A DNA stretch of 64,000 nucleotides from Semisulcospira habei (Eukaryota; Mollusca; Gastropoda; Semisulcospiridae), in the NCBI GenBank assembly GCA_036245525.1, contig BTPG01000005.1, positions 177,291,539 to 177,355,538 of the forward strand, in the 5' to 3' direction. Positions 51,340 through 61,859 of this stretch are shown one piece after another. The number at the start of each line of letters is the position of its first letter. The stretch's first letter is position 1. Both the position numbers and the translations under genes were made by a program. A model generated the notes under the pieces. It saw only the letters and a list, made by a program, of their open reading frames with translations, did no database searches and was not told the DNA's origin.

Positions 51340-53324
51340 TTAACGGGGGCGGTGTCGGAGAGAAGTCATTGGGCCCTTCCCACGGGCAGGCCTCCGTGAG
51401 GCCCGGGGCCAGACTGAGGCCGCTGCCTGGGAGAGACGGGCTCTACCAGCGGGAGCCCGTGGTCCGGAACGTGGAGGAAATCTGGCAAGTAGTCGGGAAG
51501 AAGGTCTGAAGTTCCGCAGTGCGCGCTCCCTGTCCCCGCGCTGGGCCGGGGGCCGTGAGGGGTCCGATCGAGGGGCGCTGGGCCAAAGGTCCTGAGTGGA
51601 ATCCCGAACCTCCTGCCAAGTAGGACCAAAGAGGAGGGAACCCCCAAGGGGGGCACGGCGCAGCTCAGCCACGGAGGTCGCAGGGATGCCCGGACAGCCC
51701 TTCAGCACGGCATCCCGTCTAATGAGGTCGCAATTCGCCGCGTCCGCCAAAGTATTTGTCGCAACGTGGTGAACTGCGCGATTCGCTGTGATGGCGATGG
51801 AGTGAATCTTGCAAAGACGAGACTCATCCGGTCGCTCCCAAAAGTCCTCTATACCTCTAACCACCGCCTGAGTTGCCAAGTCCAAGAAACCTGCACATGC
51901 CAGAGAATTACGTGCCAGGGTAGCAGTGTGCTCCAGTCCGGGAGGAAAAAACCGACGGGCAGGAACCTTGCCTCCGGCCTGCAACTGAGGGACTGGATCC
52001 ACCGCTGGAAGGGGTAGGCAAAAGCCTGAGAATGTCCTGCGTACCATGCCTGCCGAAACTTGATATCGACGCCGGAGGGCCATCGCAAGTTGGCGAAGAA
52101 ACCTCGATCACGGAGCTTTTCTAGGGCGAGGTGTTCGTTAAACGCCTCCATCAGATCCTTAATTCCCGGAGGTTGAGGCAAAGACTTGAAACGCTTCGCT
52201 TGTAGAGGAACATCCACCGAAGCTGCGGCTTTCCTCTTGAGTGGCGGAGACGGAGGGCAGCTGTCCAAGGGAAGAATTTTCACGATCAAACGCGCCGCCT
52301 CGTCTAGCGCACGTGAAGTGTAAGTCGCCCCCGACGGACCCCCCTGGCGCATCCAAGTCCGAAGCGGTATGAGGGCTAGGATCCGGAGAGAAAATGGTGG
52401 AAGCGGAGTCCTCCGGAAATAAGCTGAGAATGTCATCATCAACCACAGGAGAGACTGCAACTCTGTCCTGAAGAGGAGAATCATCATCCGAACGTCGGCG
52501 TGGCGAGCGAAAGGAAGGTGAAAAGCTAGCAGAACGCTCGAGCCGTCGAGAACCTGGCACTACTGTAGCGCTAACCGGGGCTCCTGCATGGCCGACATGT
52601 AAAGGAGGAAGCTCCAAAGAAACGGAACGAGGGAAAGCATCCAACCGACGCGCAGAGGGCCTCTTCCTAGGGCTGTGCGAACGGCTGAGACGAACAAAGG
52701 TCTGAGGAGCGCGAGGGGACCGGCTAAGGCCGGGAGTCCTGACAGCGCCGGTGGAAGGAGACCGACGTCGCGGGGACGGGCTCCTATCGAGGTGGCGCGG
52801 GAAAGCGCGCCAGTCCGAAGACAGAATCCTGCAATGGCGAGCAGAGGATGACGGACATGACGACGGGAAGCTAGCTAGTCTCTCGGGCCACCCCTTGCGG
52901 AGGACCATGCGAGACTGGCCTAGGTCTCTCGGCCACTCCTTGCGAAGGGCCATGCGATACAGGTTGGACGCTAATGGCCATCACTGTGAGAGGGCGAAAC
53001 GGTACAGAGTCCATCAAGCGTCGAGACGAGGGCCCCACTATCTCCGAAGTCGCTCGCCGGCGCGGAGATTTGAGGGGGGCGGAGGCTACCGGAATGACAA
53101 TGCTACGCACTGACCTGTATTGCTCCATCGGCGTGGTAGCTTCCCTAGCCCTAGGGCGGCGACGCTGATAGAAATCCCATAGCTGCGACCACTTGCGTTC
53201 CTTCCAAGTTGCACACACTGCGCAGGAATGAGCAGAGGAGCAGCCGGAACAAGGAAGACACAGCTTATGGTCGTCCGAAGGCCACTGAAAGCCTTTGCAA
53301 CGCTTGCAGGTACAAAGCTGTACA
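51340..53324 (-). pseudogene. Element D ORF1 (gag-like), frameshifted
   Basis: The Cys/His cluster reads CTCKRCKGF, KLCLPCSGC, AHSCAVC, WKERKWSQLW. The Ser/Arg-rich middle and the C-terminal motifs (KRFKSLPQPPGIKDLMEAF; AWYAGHSQAF; GGSLLFGPTWQEVRDSTQ) are spread over four frame segments. Acceptor GTGTTACAG|T at 53325/53324. Confidence 0.82.
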
Positions 53325-53502
53325 CTGTAACACAAAGCATACGCCATTTTGAAACAACACCTGGGCCGTACACGAAAAGGCCCGTGAACAGTACTCACGA
53401 CCGGTCGAGGGCTAAGCCCGCAAACAAACGAAAAAATTCCAAGGAAGGTGCCGACGAGAAGTAAACGGCCTGTTCACTCGTAGGCATAACCCGAGGCCTT
53501 AC
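53325..53502 (-). other. Predicted spliceosomal intron in element D ORF1
   Basis: Donor ATGATGAG|GTAAGG at 53503/53502 and acceptor TGTTACAG|T at 53325/53324, 178 bp. The first exon is only ATGATGAG (53503-53510); its AG plus T restores Ser, as in A and E. Confidence 0.62.
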
Positions 53503-53787
53503 CTCATCATCATATATAAGTCACTAAGATGAAAGAGAAGAGAGAAATAAATCCAAAACGAGAGGGGACCATCCACATGGGAGCAAAGGGTACGACTGGG
53601 CGGGAGGGTACGGCGCATAACCAGATGGAGGGAGGGGAGACTACCCGGTCACTTGGTTACAACTCTCTCTCTCTCTTACGCCCCTTGTTGGGTAGGTATA
53701 CACAAGGGAGCTTAGGCTGAAATCGGGTAAGTAAAGGGGTATATTCCATACAGTAATGCCATCGGTAATGGATTTTGAGGAAACAAA

Positions 53788-54355
53788 AATCTTTTGTCAA
53801 AATATGGCTATTTTGGACCTATTTCCTGAGCTCTTGTGACCCTTGACCTTTCCGAGGGATCAACCAAATTAGTATGCATAGAAAGGTCTTTACCATCAGG
53901 TATCTTTGTACCGAGTTTGGGTTTGAAGTTGTGAATAGTATTTGAGAAAAACATCTTTTGTCAAAATATGGCTATTTTGGACCCATTTCCGGAGCTCCTG
54001 TGACCCTTGACCTTTTCTGAGGGATCAATCAAATGAGTATGCATAGAAAGGTCTTACCATCAGGTATTTTTGTACCAAGTTTGGGTTTGACGTTGTGAAT
54101 AGTATTTGAGAAAAAATACATTATGTCAAAATATAACTATTTTTGACCTATTTCCTGATCCCCTCTGACCTTGACCTTTGTGAGAGGTCACTGAAATTGG
54201 TATGTTTAGAAAGGTCTTGCCAAAAAGTACCCTTGGGCCAAATTTGATGACTGTAGCTTGAATAGTCCCCAAGAAAAACCAACGTTAAAGTTTACCACGG
54301 ATGACCACTGGCCCAAAACATAGACTCTCACTTTTGCTTCTGACGCGAGCCAAAA
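53788..54355. mobile_element. Element R3, right part
   Basis: The ~164-bp units resume after D. The terminal unit has AAATTTGATGACTGTAGCTT, GATGACCACTGGCCC and CACTTTTGCTTCTGACGCGA + GCCAAAAA. Confidence 0.8.
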
Positions 54356-54399
54356 ATTGACAAAGACTGTCTTTTCCTTGGGTGACAGTGTGAACATTT

Positions 54400-54620
54400 G
54401 CAAAGACTGAAAACAGGCCATGGCAGCGGCAGCAAGAGACATATTAAATTCTCATTAGCCCCTGCAGATGCAGGCGATCATGAGAACTTATATCTCATGC
54501 AAATGAAACAGGCTGGCTGAAGGGATGCGCAGGTCTGAAACAAAAAGCTGAAATTCAGCTGTCTTGGATTTTGAAAAAGCTGAATCAGCCTCCAGGACTG
54601 AAGACTGTCACCCATGCTTC
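54400..54620. mobile_element. CTCATGAG hairpin element, AGCTGAAATTCAGCT subfamily
   Basis: AGCAAGAGACATATTAAATT + CTCATTAGCC and its degenerate inverse, then AAGCTGAAATTCAGCTGTCT and AATCAGCCTCCAGGACTGAA. Close to the copy at 20425-20655. Confidence 0.75.
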
Positions 54621-54696
54621 TCCTTTCCACTCCTTATCCTTTCAGAACTGGATCTATCTTGTCCATGTGTGCCTGATTCAGGCCAGTCTTTGGGTG

Positions 54697-54764
54697 CTTA
54701 CTGTTCTTGCAAGAACTCGATCCACTGAAAGGGATCGAGTTATTGCAAGAACAGTAAGCTGCCA
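54697..54764. repeat. Perfect short hairpin
   Basis: CTTACTGTTCTTGCAAGAAC + TCGATCC pairs with GGATCGAGTTATTGCAAGAA + CAGTAAG around ACTGAAAG. One T bulge. No other copy seen. Confidence 0.8.
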
Positions 54765-55353
54765 TGCTAGCCAACCGATTAGTAGTCTGCTGTCATATGG
54801 TGTCAAACCTGTGCACCATGTTGACAAGGGATTTCCTTTCTGTATTGTAAGAGCTGCAAACACTAGCTTACAACCTGTCCTAAAGAACAGTCACGGGTTC
54901 AACCTAAGAAGTTGATACATTGTTATCCACATAAAAAACCAATACTTTATTGGAAATAAACCTTCTAGAAAGGGAACAAAAATGCCAGTGACTGGGCCCT
55001 TTCCTATTTGCACACATTTTGATCTCCATATGATGTTCTTCTTATTCTCGTAATTTTGATGCTATGTTTCAACGCTGATTACGTCACGTTAACTACTGAC
55101 AACAAGCTAAACTCAAAAGAAGATTATATAAAATTTTGTGACAATCCTCTTTTATTTCCAGAAAGTTTGCAGTAGTCCTGTACAGCAGTTCAGGAGCCGA
55201 GCGATTTGAAGAAAGGAGTCGAGTCTCACGAATATCACAATGACTGCAATCTTTTGATTGGCTTAGCAAGCCTTTTGCTCTGCTGGGCACAAATGTATGA
55301 TATTGTTGATCTGGATAAACACTTTGGGCCAGAGTTTTCAGCGTGGTAAAAAA
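54765..55353. other. Unassigned intron stretch
   Basis: No exon or repeat could be supported. Confidence 0.4.
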
Positions 55354-55587
55354 TTAACCCATTGAGCTGCAATGCACTACACCAGGAGATGGATCAACCA
55401 CAATAATTCAAAGGTAAAGCCAGATTAGCTTGGCGCCATCGACCATGATAATTCAAGGGTAGTGTCAGATTAGCTTGGCGCCTGATGGCGCCAAGCTAAT
55501 CTGACACTACCCTTGAATTATCATGGTCGATCCAATCTCATACAACTTTTACACAGTCAAACTCAGCCTTGGGGTTAAATGGTTTAA
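55354..55587. mobile_element. TTAA-type hairpin MITE with an internal partial duplication
   Basis: TTAACCCATTGAGCTGC at the left and GGGGTTAAATGGTTTAA at the right. The left arm segment GATAATTCAAGGGTAGTGTC + AGATTAGCTTGGCGCC occurs twice (the first time degenerate, ending CATCGACC), then the loop and one right arm. Confidence 0.75.
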
Positions 55588-55656
55588 GTTGTTTTTTCAT
55601 AGAAAATTGTCAATGTTTCTGGTGTTCAGCAATATAGGGCTTTCACAGTACATTAC

Positions 55657-55837
55657 CTGTTCCACTGCAACCAGCACATCTTCTGGTTTCTCAATGAGGG
55701 CAATAGGGCTGGAGAAGAGGGATGGTGCGAAGGAACATGCACTCTCTGTGCAACTGTCATTAAGGGTTTTCATCGTCAGCAGCTTGTCCTTGGCATTCAT
55801 AGCTGCCGTGTAGGGAGAAGTAAATTTCAGACCCAAT
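55657..55837 (-). CDS. CARNS1: Carnosine synthase 1-like, internal exon (first in window)
   Basis: This 181-nt exon encodes LGLKFTSPYTAAMNAKDKLL and then TMKTLNDSCTESACSFAPSL, up to KPEDVLVAVEQ. KDKLLTMKTLND is the ATP-grasp segment in which a Lys contacts ATP. The acceptor is TGTTTTCAAG. One base completes a codon begun upstream, so an earlier exon is required; none is found to the right edge. Donor CAG|GTAATG joins to VNLPAVLKLQ of the next exon in phase 0. Confidence 0.88.
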
Positions 55838-55879
55838 CTTGAAAACAAAGAAAGAGAGAGATGTGTGAGTGACAGTATG

Positions 55880-56105
55880 AAAAACTGAAATGACTGACAA
55901 CGGTCCAGACTGACTATCTCCCCTATCTCCCCAGCAAGAGACATAAGTTCTCATGAGCCCCTGCGGATGCAGGGGTTCATGAGAATTTATGTCTCTTGCA
56001 GATAGAACCGGCTGTTCTATCTGAACCAAAAAGCTGAAAGTCAGCTTTCGGGGGATTTTGAAAAAGCTGAATCAGTCTCCATGACTGAAGAAGAGCTGTC
56101 ACCAA
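55880..56105. mobile_element. CTCATGAG hairpin element, AGCTGAAATTCAGCT subfamily
   Basis: GCAAGAGACATAAGTTCTCA + TGAGCCCCTGC pairs with GCAGGGGTTCATGAGAATTT + ATGTCTCTTGC. The right flank AAGCTGAAAGTCAGCTTTC and AATCAGTCTCCATGACTGAA is as at 20425. It starts about 45 bp upstream of the exon acceptor. Confidence 0.8.
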
Positions 56106-56530
56106 TGGAAATGTGAAAAAAAAAAAAAAAAAAAAATCTGCATAAGATATTAGAACTGTTGACCTGAAAAATAAATAAAAATTTACGCCATCAATTATTT
56201 ACACCGAAACACAGACACCACAATCAGACATAGGTGTGTGGCCTTTTACATACTGCACTCACAGGCCAGTGATCTTGGGGCAAGGTATGACTAACATCTT
56301 TATGATTTCAGAAGTGCTTTACTATATATAAGATAGTCAAACCTGTCTGCAACGGCCACCAAAGGGACTAAAAAAAGTGTTGTTTATACTGTGGCTGTGA
56401 TATAATTAATAAAGAACAAAGGGAACAAACTATGCTTTTCCTTTTGACAAGTGGCCTTGACTATCACATAACAAACTGAACACGACAAAATAAACAACGT
56501 ACTGTGACAAACCACTGAATCAACCAAAAT
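56106..56530. other. Unassigned intron stretch
   Basis: Poly-A run at 56116-56136. Nothing else recognised. Confidence 0.4.
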
Positions 56531-56999
56531 ATTAATTTTTCTCTAAAATATATTTTTTCGAAAAATACTTACCGATGACATTACTGTCTGGAAGTGTCTA
56601 CTACTTACTCAATTTTAGCCTAAGAACTTGTTGTGTTCCTTCACCACCCGGGAGGCACTCAGGGAACCCTCATTAGGGCTGAGAGTAGCCTCCCGTCCCA
56701 GTCCAATCAGGCATCCACTACGTGGCCCAATCACAAATCAGTCGTGATACTTAGCTTACCAGCGGCAAGCGGGGCAGGTGGGAGGGTCCTTCGAGTAATG
56801 TCATCGGTAAGTATTTTTCGAAAAAATATATTTTAGAGAAAAATTAATTTGTTTCCTCAAAAACATTACCGATGACATTACTGTCTGGAAGAATGTCGAA
56901 AAGGTGGAGGGTGCCGCGCCCACGTTACCACCATAAAGGGCATACGACAGAGCCACACACCAATTCGCCAAACTCCCGACAATTTTAGCTAAGTGCACA

Positions 57000-58145
57000 C
57001 TACGGTGCTTCCGGCTCCGGGAGGGAGTTTTGCGCTGCGGCGATGTCCCCCACCAGAGCGAGATTGTCTTGCTGGCCCGACAGATCCCTGAGGTAGAAGC
57101 GTGCGAACGTTGATTCGGCCCGCCAGCCCACCGCTGCCACGACGTCTCGAACCGCACAGTTGCTAGCGAAGGTGACGCACGCGGCCATGGCGCGAACTGC
57201 ATGTGCGCGGAGAATGCACTGCTCAGGAGAGTGCGTACCACCCAGCTTCTGAATGGAAGAGACCACAGTGGCGTTGTCCGAAAGGACTAGGAGCTCCTGG
57301 TGGCGAAGGTGCGATTTCCATTTGATGAGGGCTTGCCAAATCGCTGGTAGCTCGCGCCAGTTGATGTGTCTGTCTACTATTTCGGGAGACCAAAGGTCGG
57401 ACGTCACGAGGAAACTCAGTAGCAGATGTGCCCCCCAGCCGTGGAGACTTGTGTCCACGCCTAGCGGGAGAGATGAGGAGGCGGAGAGTCTAGAGGAACT
57501 CCTAATGTGAGCCGTGAGGTGTCCGTCCAGCTCTGTCGATATGAGCGAAGTAATAGAGTCACAGGTACCGGTGCGTCGAAGTCGCCGGAGGACGGACGCC
57601 AATAAAGCAGAAGGGGCAGTTGAAGAGGCCGGGAGTAAAGACGACCGAGGGGAAGGAGATCCGCCACTGCATTCATCAAGCCGAGGAGCTGAAGCCAAAC
57701 TCTGGCGGGGACTGACACCGCCTGTGCTACCTGGGTGGCCCAGGAGGCGAATTTGTGGAACCGAGGCTCCGGCAAACTCACTATGTTGAGGGTGGTCGTA
57801 AATTTCATGTCTAGATGAGTAACCGGTGAGATAGGGAGATGTCTGGTAGATCGATACCGGGACGCCACCTGTCGCCCGGCTTAGGAACCACATAAACAGG
57901 CGGCTGTAAAATCGTGGTGAGTCGGAATGAGACACTACATCTGTGGCGGCCGTCGGTAGAAGCCAGACGACCTCTCTGCGCAGTGTGAAGGCTTTCAGAC
58001 CGTCCGATGGAATATCTGTCCAACAGGGTGAGCGTCTCAGCGGCGGGGGAGAACGAAAAGAAAAGGAGAGACCCACGGGAAACGAGTCAGGGGGCCCGCC
58101 AGTCACGGGCAGACCTGGGCCAGGCGGGGACAGAGGTCCTAACAA
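57000..58145 (-). pseudogene. Element E RT-RNase H-recombinase remnant with two internal deletions
   Basis: The RT start is present (FRSPPPLRRSPCWTDIPSDG). After GDRWRPGIDL the sequence jumps to LDMKFTTTLNIV (A: LGMEFVTDRNRV), so the palm with LDLSDAY and YLDD is gone, about 400-450 bp. RNase H keeps VDTSLHGWGAHL, WRELPAIWQAL and LVLSDNATVV. After GGTHSPEQCIL the frame goes straight to RAHAVRAMAACVTF, the second recombinase box, and on to FARFYLRDLSGQQ. The RNase H end, the recombinase N-half and its first Arg are missing. Frameshifts occur around 57460-57900. Confidence 0.87.
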
Positions 58146-59599
58146 GTCTAGCGCGGTCTAAGGCGGGGACCCGCCGGGGAGCCTTGGCGGGAGCGGGAGT
58201 GAAGGATGAAGCGGGTCTGGAGGTCCTCAGGGCGCAAGCCAAGGTAGTCCGTAAAGCGACGCCGTCGTCTCCCAACCACGAGGGAGGGTGTGGTTCAGCT
58301 GATTGGGACCACCAAGCCGGGAAATCAATTGAGGGTCCAACGATGGAAGCTGACAGCTACAGGACGGGGAATGTCCCGCATACCAGGAATGGCGGAAGGA
58401 GATGTCTAGGACAGTTGGCCTCTAGTGATCTGCGAAGAAAGGATACTCCGGTAAATCAGCCGGGAGTAAAGAAGAAAAGGAATCCCTCAGATCCTTAAAG
58501 CCCGGGAGCGGAGGTAAAGACATGCGGACACCTTCCTCTGGAGCGGGGGGGAGGGGGGGGGGGACGCGTCCTTGGGTAGGGCAGCCGCGATGAGCCGAGC
58601 TGCGGCATCAAAGTCGAGAAGCGTGTCCGCGCGTGACGCATCCTAGGTGATGCAATATCATCCAACACAGCAGAGCGAGACGAGGGACTGTCCACACCAA
58701 GCAGGGCCGGAACCGAAACCTCCGGGAAAAGACGAAGAGTGTCATCAACCCGCGTAGAGAGCGAAGACTGGTGAGGTGCGTCATTGGCGGAGATCTTCGA
58801 GCCACGTTCCGACGAGAGAAGATAGCAGCCAGCGGGCGTCATGTCCGATGGTGCGGATGTGTAGTCGTCGGCGATTGTCGTGCCTACTGGTGCGGGTGAG
58901 GCGGAGATTGCGAATGAGGACAGCAGTCCTATCAACACCTAAAAAAACTCGAGCAAAAGCGGCAAGGCGCCCATCCGCCTGAAAAGCTGCAACAGTATCC
59001 AGCAAAGGCAAAGGGCACTAAAACGCCTGAGAGTGGCCTGCATACCAGCTCTGGCGAAAATGTATATCGATGCCCGCCGGCCACTTGGCATCAGAAAAGA
59101 AAACCGACTCCTTCGAAGTGGCGAGAGGTAACTGGGCCGAAAAGGCGTCGGAGAGATTGCAAAAAGCAGGTGGTTGTGGGAGAGATCGAATTCGCTTGGT
59201 GGGAAGGAGAGCATCCACAGAAGCGGAAGCTTTGTGCTTGAGTGGAGGAGCGGAAGGACAAACATCCGGGGAAAAGAAAAACGGAGAATAAGTTCCGAGG
59301 CCGCCTCAATCGACCGCCTGGTCGCGATACCCGGAGCGACGCGGGAGGAAGAGTCCGAATCATCGCAAGGAGAGTCCGCTGAGAGGGAAAGCAGGGACAC
59401 TGGATGGTCACCCCAAACTGCAAAAGTGGAGGTCGAAACACCAGGGTGGAGACTGAGGACGGCGATGGCAATAGACGCCGGGACCAGTAGAGGAGAACGC
59501 TGAATATCCCGGGAGGAAGGTGAATGCAGCAAACTAGAGAGGCAAGAGCGGCGCCGAGAGGACTGCTCGCCTGAACGATGTACGCGCGGTGACCGGATA

Positions 59600-60010
59600 C
59601 ATCATACTAGCCGGGGCGCTAGGGGACACCGTAATACCCGCCGCGCCGAGCAAAGGGTCAAAAAGTGCTGAGCGATGGTGACGCTTAGGCGGAAGAGTGT
59701 CTGAACGGGGTATGCGCGGTGACCGGCTACCCGCCGGGGCGCTATGGGACACCGCAAGTCCCGCCGCGCCGAGCAAAGGGTCATGAAGTGACGCGCGAAG
59801 GCGACGCTTAGGCGGAAAAGTTTCTGAACGTTATATGCGCGGTGACCAGCTACGAGCCAGGGCGCTGCGCCGTGACCGGTGACAAACCGGGGCGCTAGGG
59901 AACATCGGGAGCCTTGCCGCTCCGTGTAAAGTGTCATGAAGTGACGATCTATAGCGACGCTTAGGCGGAGAAGTATCTGATCGGTGTATGCGCGGTGACC
60001 GGTTAATAGC
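59600..60010 (-). repeat. Element E minisatellite 1, about 115-bp units
   Basis: GCGCGGTGACCGG, CCGGGGCGCTA(T/G)GGGACA, CCGCCGCGCCGAGCAAAGGG and GCGACGCTTAGGCGGA recur about three to four times in tandem within ORF1. Confidence 0.85.
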
Positions 60011-60159
60011 CGGGGCGCTAGTGGGCATGGATGTCGAGTGAGAAAGTTGCATCAAACCGAGGACGCCAGGACCTGGATCTCTCGCCTGCCTCCGTAAGGC
60101 GGGCACGTTGCCGCATAAGCGTCTCTCCGTAAGAGTACGCAGGCTTTTGCAAATGAGAT

Positions 60160-60900
60160 CTCTTATGATGATCAGTGTTCGGACAATTTACTGCGCGAAG
60201 TATGTCGCGGTATGCGTGCCTCCGGAAGGCAAACGCTACGCCCTAAGGCGGACTCCCCGTAAGAGTCAGCAGGCGGTGTCCGTTTAGAAATCTTGGGGGA
60301 TGAGCAATCTCAAGCGGCCGACAGCCCAGTTGATCCCCACGGTCCATTCTAACTCGACGAGTTTCGGACAACTTACTGCGCGAAGTATGTCGCGGCATGC
60401 GTGCCCCCGTAAGGCAAACGCTAAGCCCTAAGGCGGACTCCCCGTAAGAGTCAGCAGGCTGTGTCCGGTAAGAAATGTTGGAGGATATGGAAATCTCAAG
60501 CGGCCGACGGGTCAGTTGATCCTCACGGTGAACACCAATTCGATTATGTTTGGACAACTTACTGCGCGAAGTATGTCGCGGTATGCGTGCCCCCGTAAGG
60601 CAAACGCTAAGCCCGAAGGCGGACTCCCCGTAAGAGTCAGCAGGCTGTGTCCGGTTAGAAATTGTGGAGGATATGGAAATCTCAAGCGGCCGACGGCTCA
60701 GTTGATCCTCACGGTTAACACCAATTCGATGATGTTTGGACAACGTACTACACGAAGTTAGTCGCGGTATGCGTGCCCCCGTAAGGCAAACGCTGCGCCC
60801 TAAGGCGGACTCCCCGTAAGAGTCAGCAGGCGGTGTCCGATTAGAAGTGAGTGAAGATGAGCTAAGCTCCAGCGGCCGACGGCTCAGTGGATCCTCACGG
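60160..60900 (-). repeat. Element E minisatellite 2, about 180-bp units
   Basis: CGGACTCCCCGTAAGAGTCA, ATCTCAAGCGGCCGAC, GGACAACTTACTGCGCGAAG and TATGTCGCGGTATGCGTGCC recur four times with a period of about 180 bp. Because 180 is a multiple of 3, the frame stays open and the protein repeats. Confidence 0.9.
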
Positions 60901-61149
60901 TCCGCGCCCACGCGTTTGGAAACAACGCCAAGTACTGATGTGGGCTCGAGGAAGGAAGCCCTGTCACTAGGCGAATGCGGACGCTCGCGCCTGTAAAAAC
61001 TCCAAAGCTGCGACCATTGCTGCTCGGGCCAGGCGGCGCAGACGGGGCAAGTATGGTCCGAATTGCATCCCGTACAAGGAAGGCAAAAATCATGGTCGTC
61101 ACACGGCCATCGGAAAGATCCACACTTGTCGCAGGTACGCACGGGGTTA

Positions 61150-61297
61150 CTGCAACATACAAACAGAAATAGCAGGCGACTGGGCGCAAGCAGTCTGAAT
61201 GTGCGAAAACGAGAACGAAAGTTATGCGCGATCCGACAAAACAAACTAAAACAGGCACCCGGGCCTGGGCCTTGTGAGGGAGGGGCCAAGACCTTAC
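61150..61297 (-). other. Predicted spliceosomal intron in element E ORF1
   Basis: Donor GGAGAG|GTAAGG at 61298/61297 and acceptor GTATGTTGCAG|T at 61150/61149, 148 bp, with a pyrimidine/T-rich tract before the CAG. Confidence 0.7.
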
Positions 61298-61335
61298 CTC
61301 TCCTGTGACGTGGCGACGGTTGGAGGAATCTCCAT
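61298..61335 (-). CDS. Element E ORF1, predicted first coding exon (38 nt)
   Basis: ATG at 61335 opens MEIPPTVATSQE and the exon ends GAGAG. AG|T makes Ser, and the reading goes on into NPVRTCDKCG. Same length and phase as in element A despite different sequence. Confidence 0.65.
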
Positions 61336-61859
61336 AGCCGAAGCAGTAAAAACCACAGGGAGTACCTTCCTTGTTTTTTTTTTTTTGTTGTTTTTTTCCG
61401 TTATCACCAGAACGAAGAAAAACACAGTTCACTCAAAGCACAATCCGTGAAAAACACACACAGGCACATAAATCCAAGCACACAAGACTGAAGGAACACA
61501 GTAATCCACAAAAAGAAGAGCATGGAAAAACTGTTTAGCAACGGTCTGTGGAGCGATAGGCTAACACGTCTGAACTTCAGAGCTAAGTAGAAACGACTGA
61601 TTTGTGATTGGGCCACGTAGTGGATGCCTGATTGGACTGGGACGGGAGGCTACTCTCAGCCCTAATGAGGGTTCCCTGAGTGCCTCCCGGGTGGTGAAGG
61701 AACACAACAAGTTCTTAGGCTAAAATTGAGTAAGTAGTAGACACTTCCAGACAGTAATGTCATCGGTAATGTTTTTGAGGAAACAAACACACAGCTTGAA
61801 ACTTCATTCAAACATTTTATTCATGAAAATACCCTGTATTCTTTAGTCAACCTTAACCC

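Larger units (their letters stand above)
47996..53787 (-). mobile_element. Retroelement D: DIRS-type copy with many frameshifts, inside R3
   Basis: 5.8 kb. The inverted terminal repeats (about 48035-48215 and 53590-53768) share ACTTACCCGATTTCAGCC and ACAAGGGGCGTAAGAGAG and differ at several bases plus a short indel. The ICR is at 48246-48345. R3 reads GAATAGCATTTGAGAAAAAA on the left and AATCTTTTGTCAAAATATGG on the right, which join into a normal repeat unit, so no target-site duplication was made. Confidence 0.9.
47371..55656 (-). other. Intron of the carnosine synthase-like gene, about 8.3 kb
   Basis: Bounded by donor GTAATG after 55657 and acceptor CCATATAG before 47370. It holds R3 with retroelement D inside, then hairpins at 54400-54620, 54697-54764 and 55354-55587. 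Sequence at 54765-55353 is unassigned. Confidence 0.85.
58200..61149 (-). pseudogene. Element E ORF1 (gag-like), expanded by tandem repeats and frameshifted
   Basis: The first part (60243-61149) is open and in phase with the exon at 61298-61335. It has the Cys/His cluster (RTCDKCGSF, DFCLPCTGC, DHTCPVC, WPEQQWSQLW) and three copies of a ~60-residue repeat (QPADSYGESALGLSVCLTGA, then RMPRHTSRSKLS). A stop at 60243 ends it. Further ORF1 motifs in other frames include TKRIRSLPQPPAFCNLSDAF near 59160 and QSWYAGHSQAF near 59020. The LLFG...W block is not found. Confidence 0.8.
56531..61787 (-). mobile_element. Retroelement E: deleted DIRS-type copy with identical terminal repeats
   Basis: 5.26 kb. 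By eye the inverted terminal repeats (56570-56745; 61595-61765) are identical over about 165 bp, from CATTACTGTCTGGAAGTGTC to AATCACAAATCAGTCGT. The ICR is at 56793-56885. The flanks are AATCAACCAAAAT on the left and CACACAGCTTGAAAC on the right, again without a target-site duplication. The RT core and the first half of the recombinase are deleted, so E cannot move alone. Confidence 0.9.
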
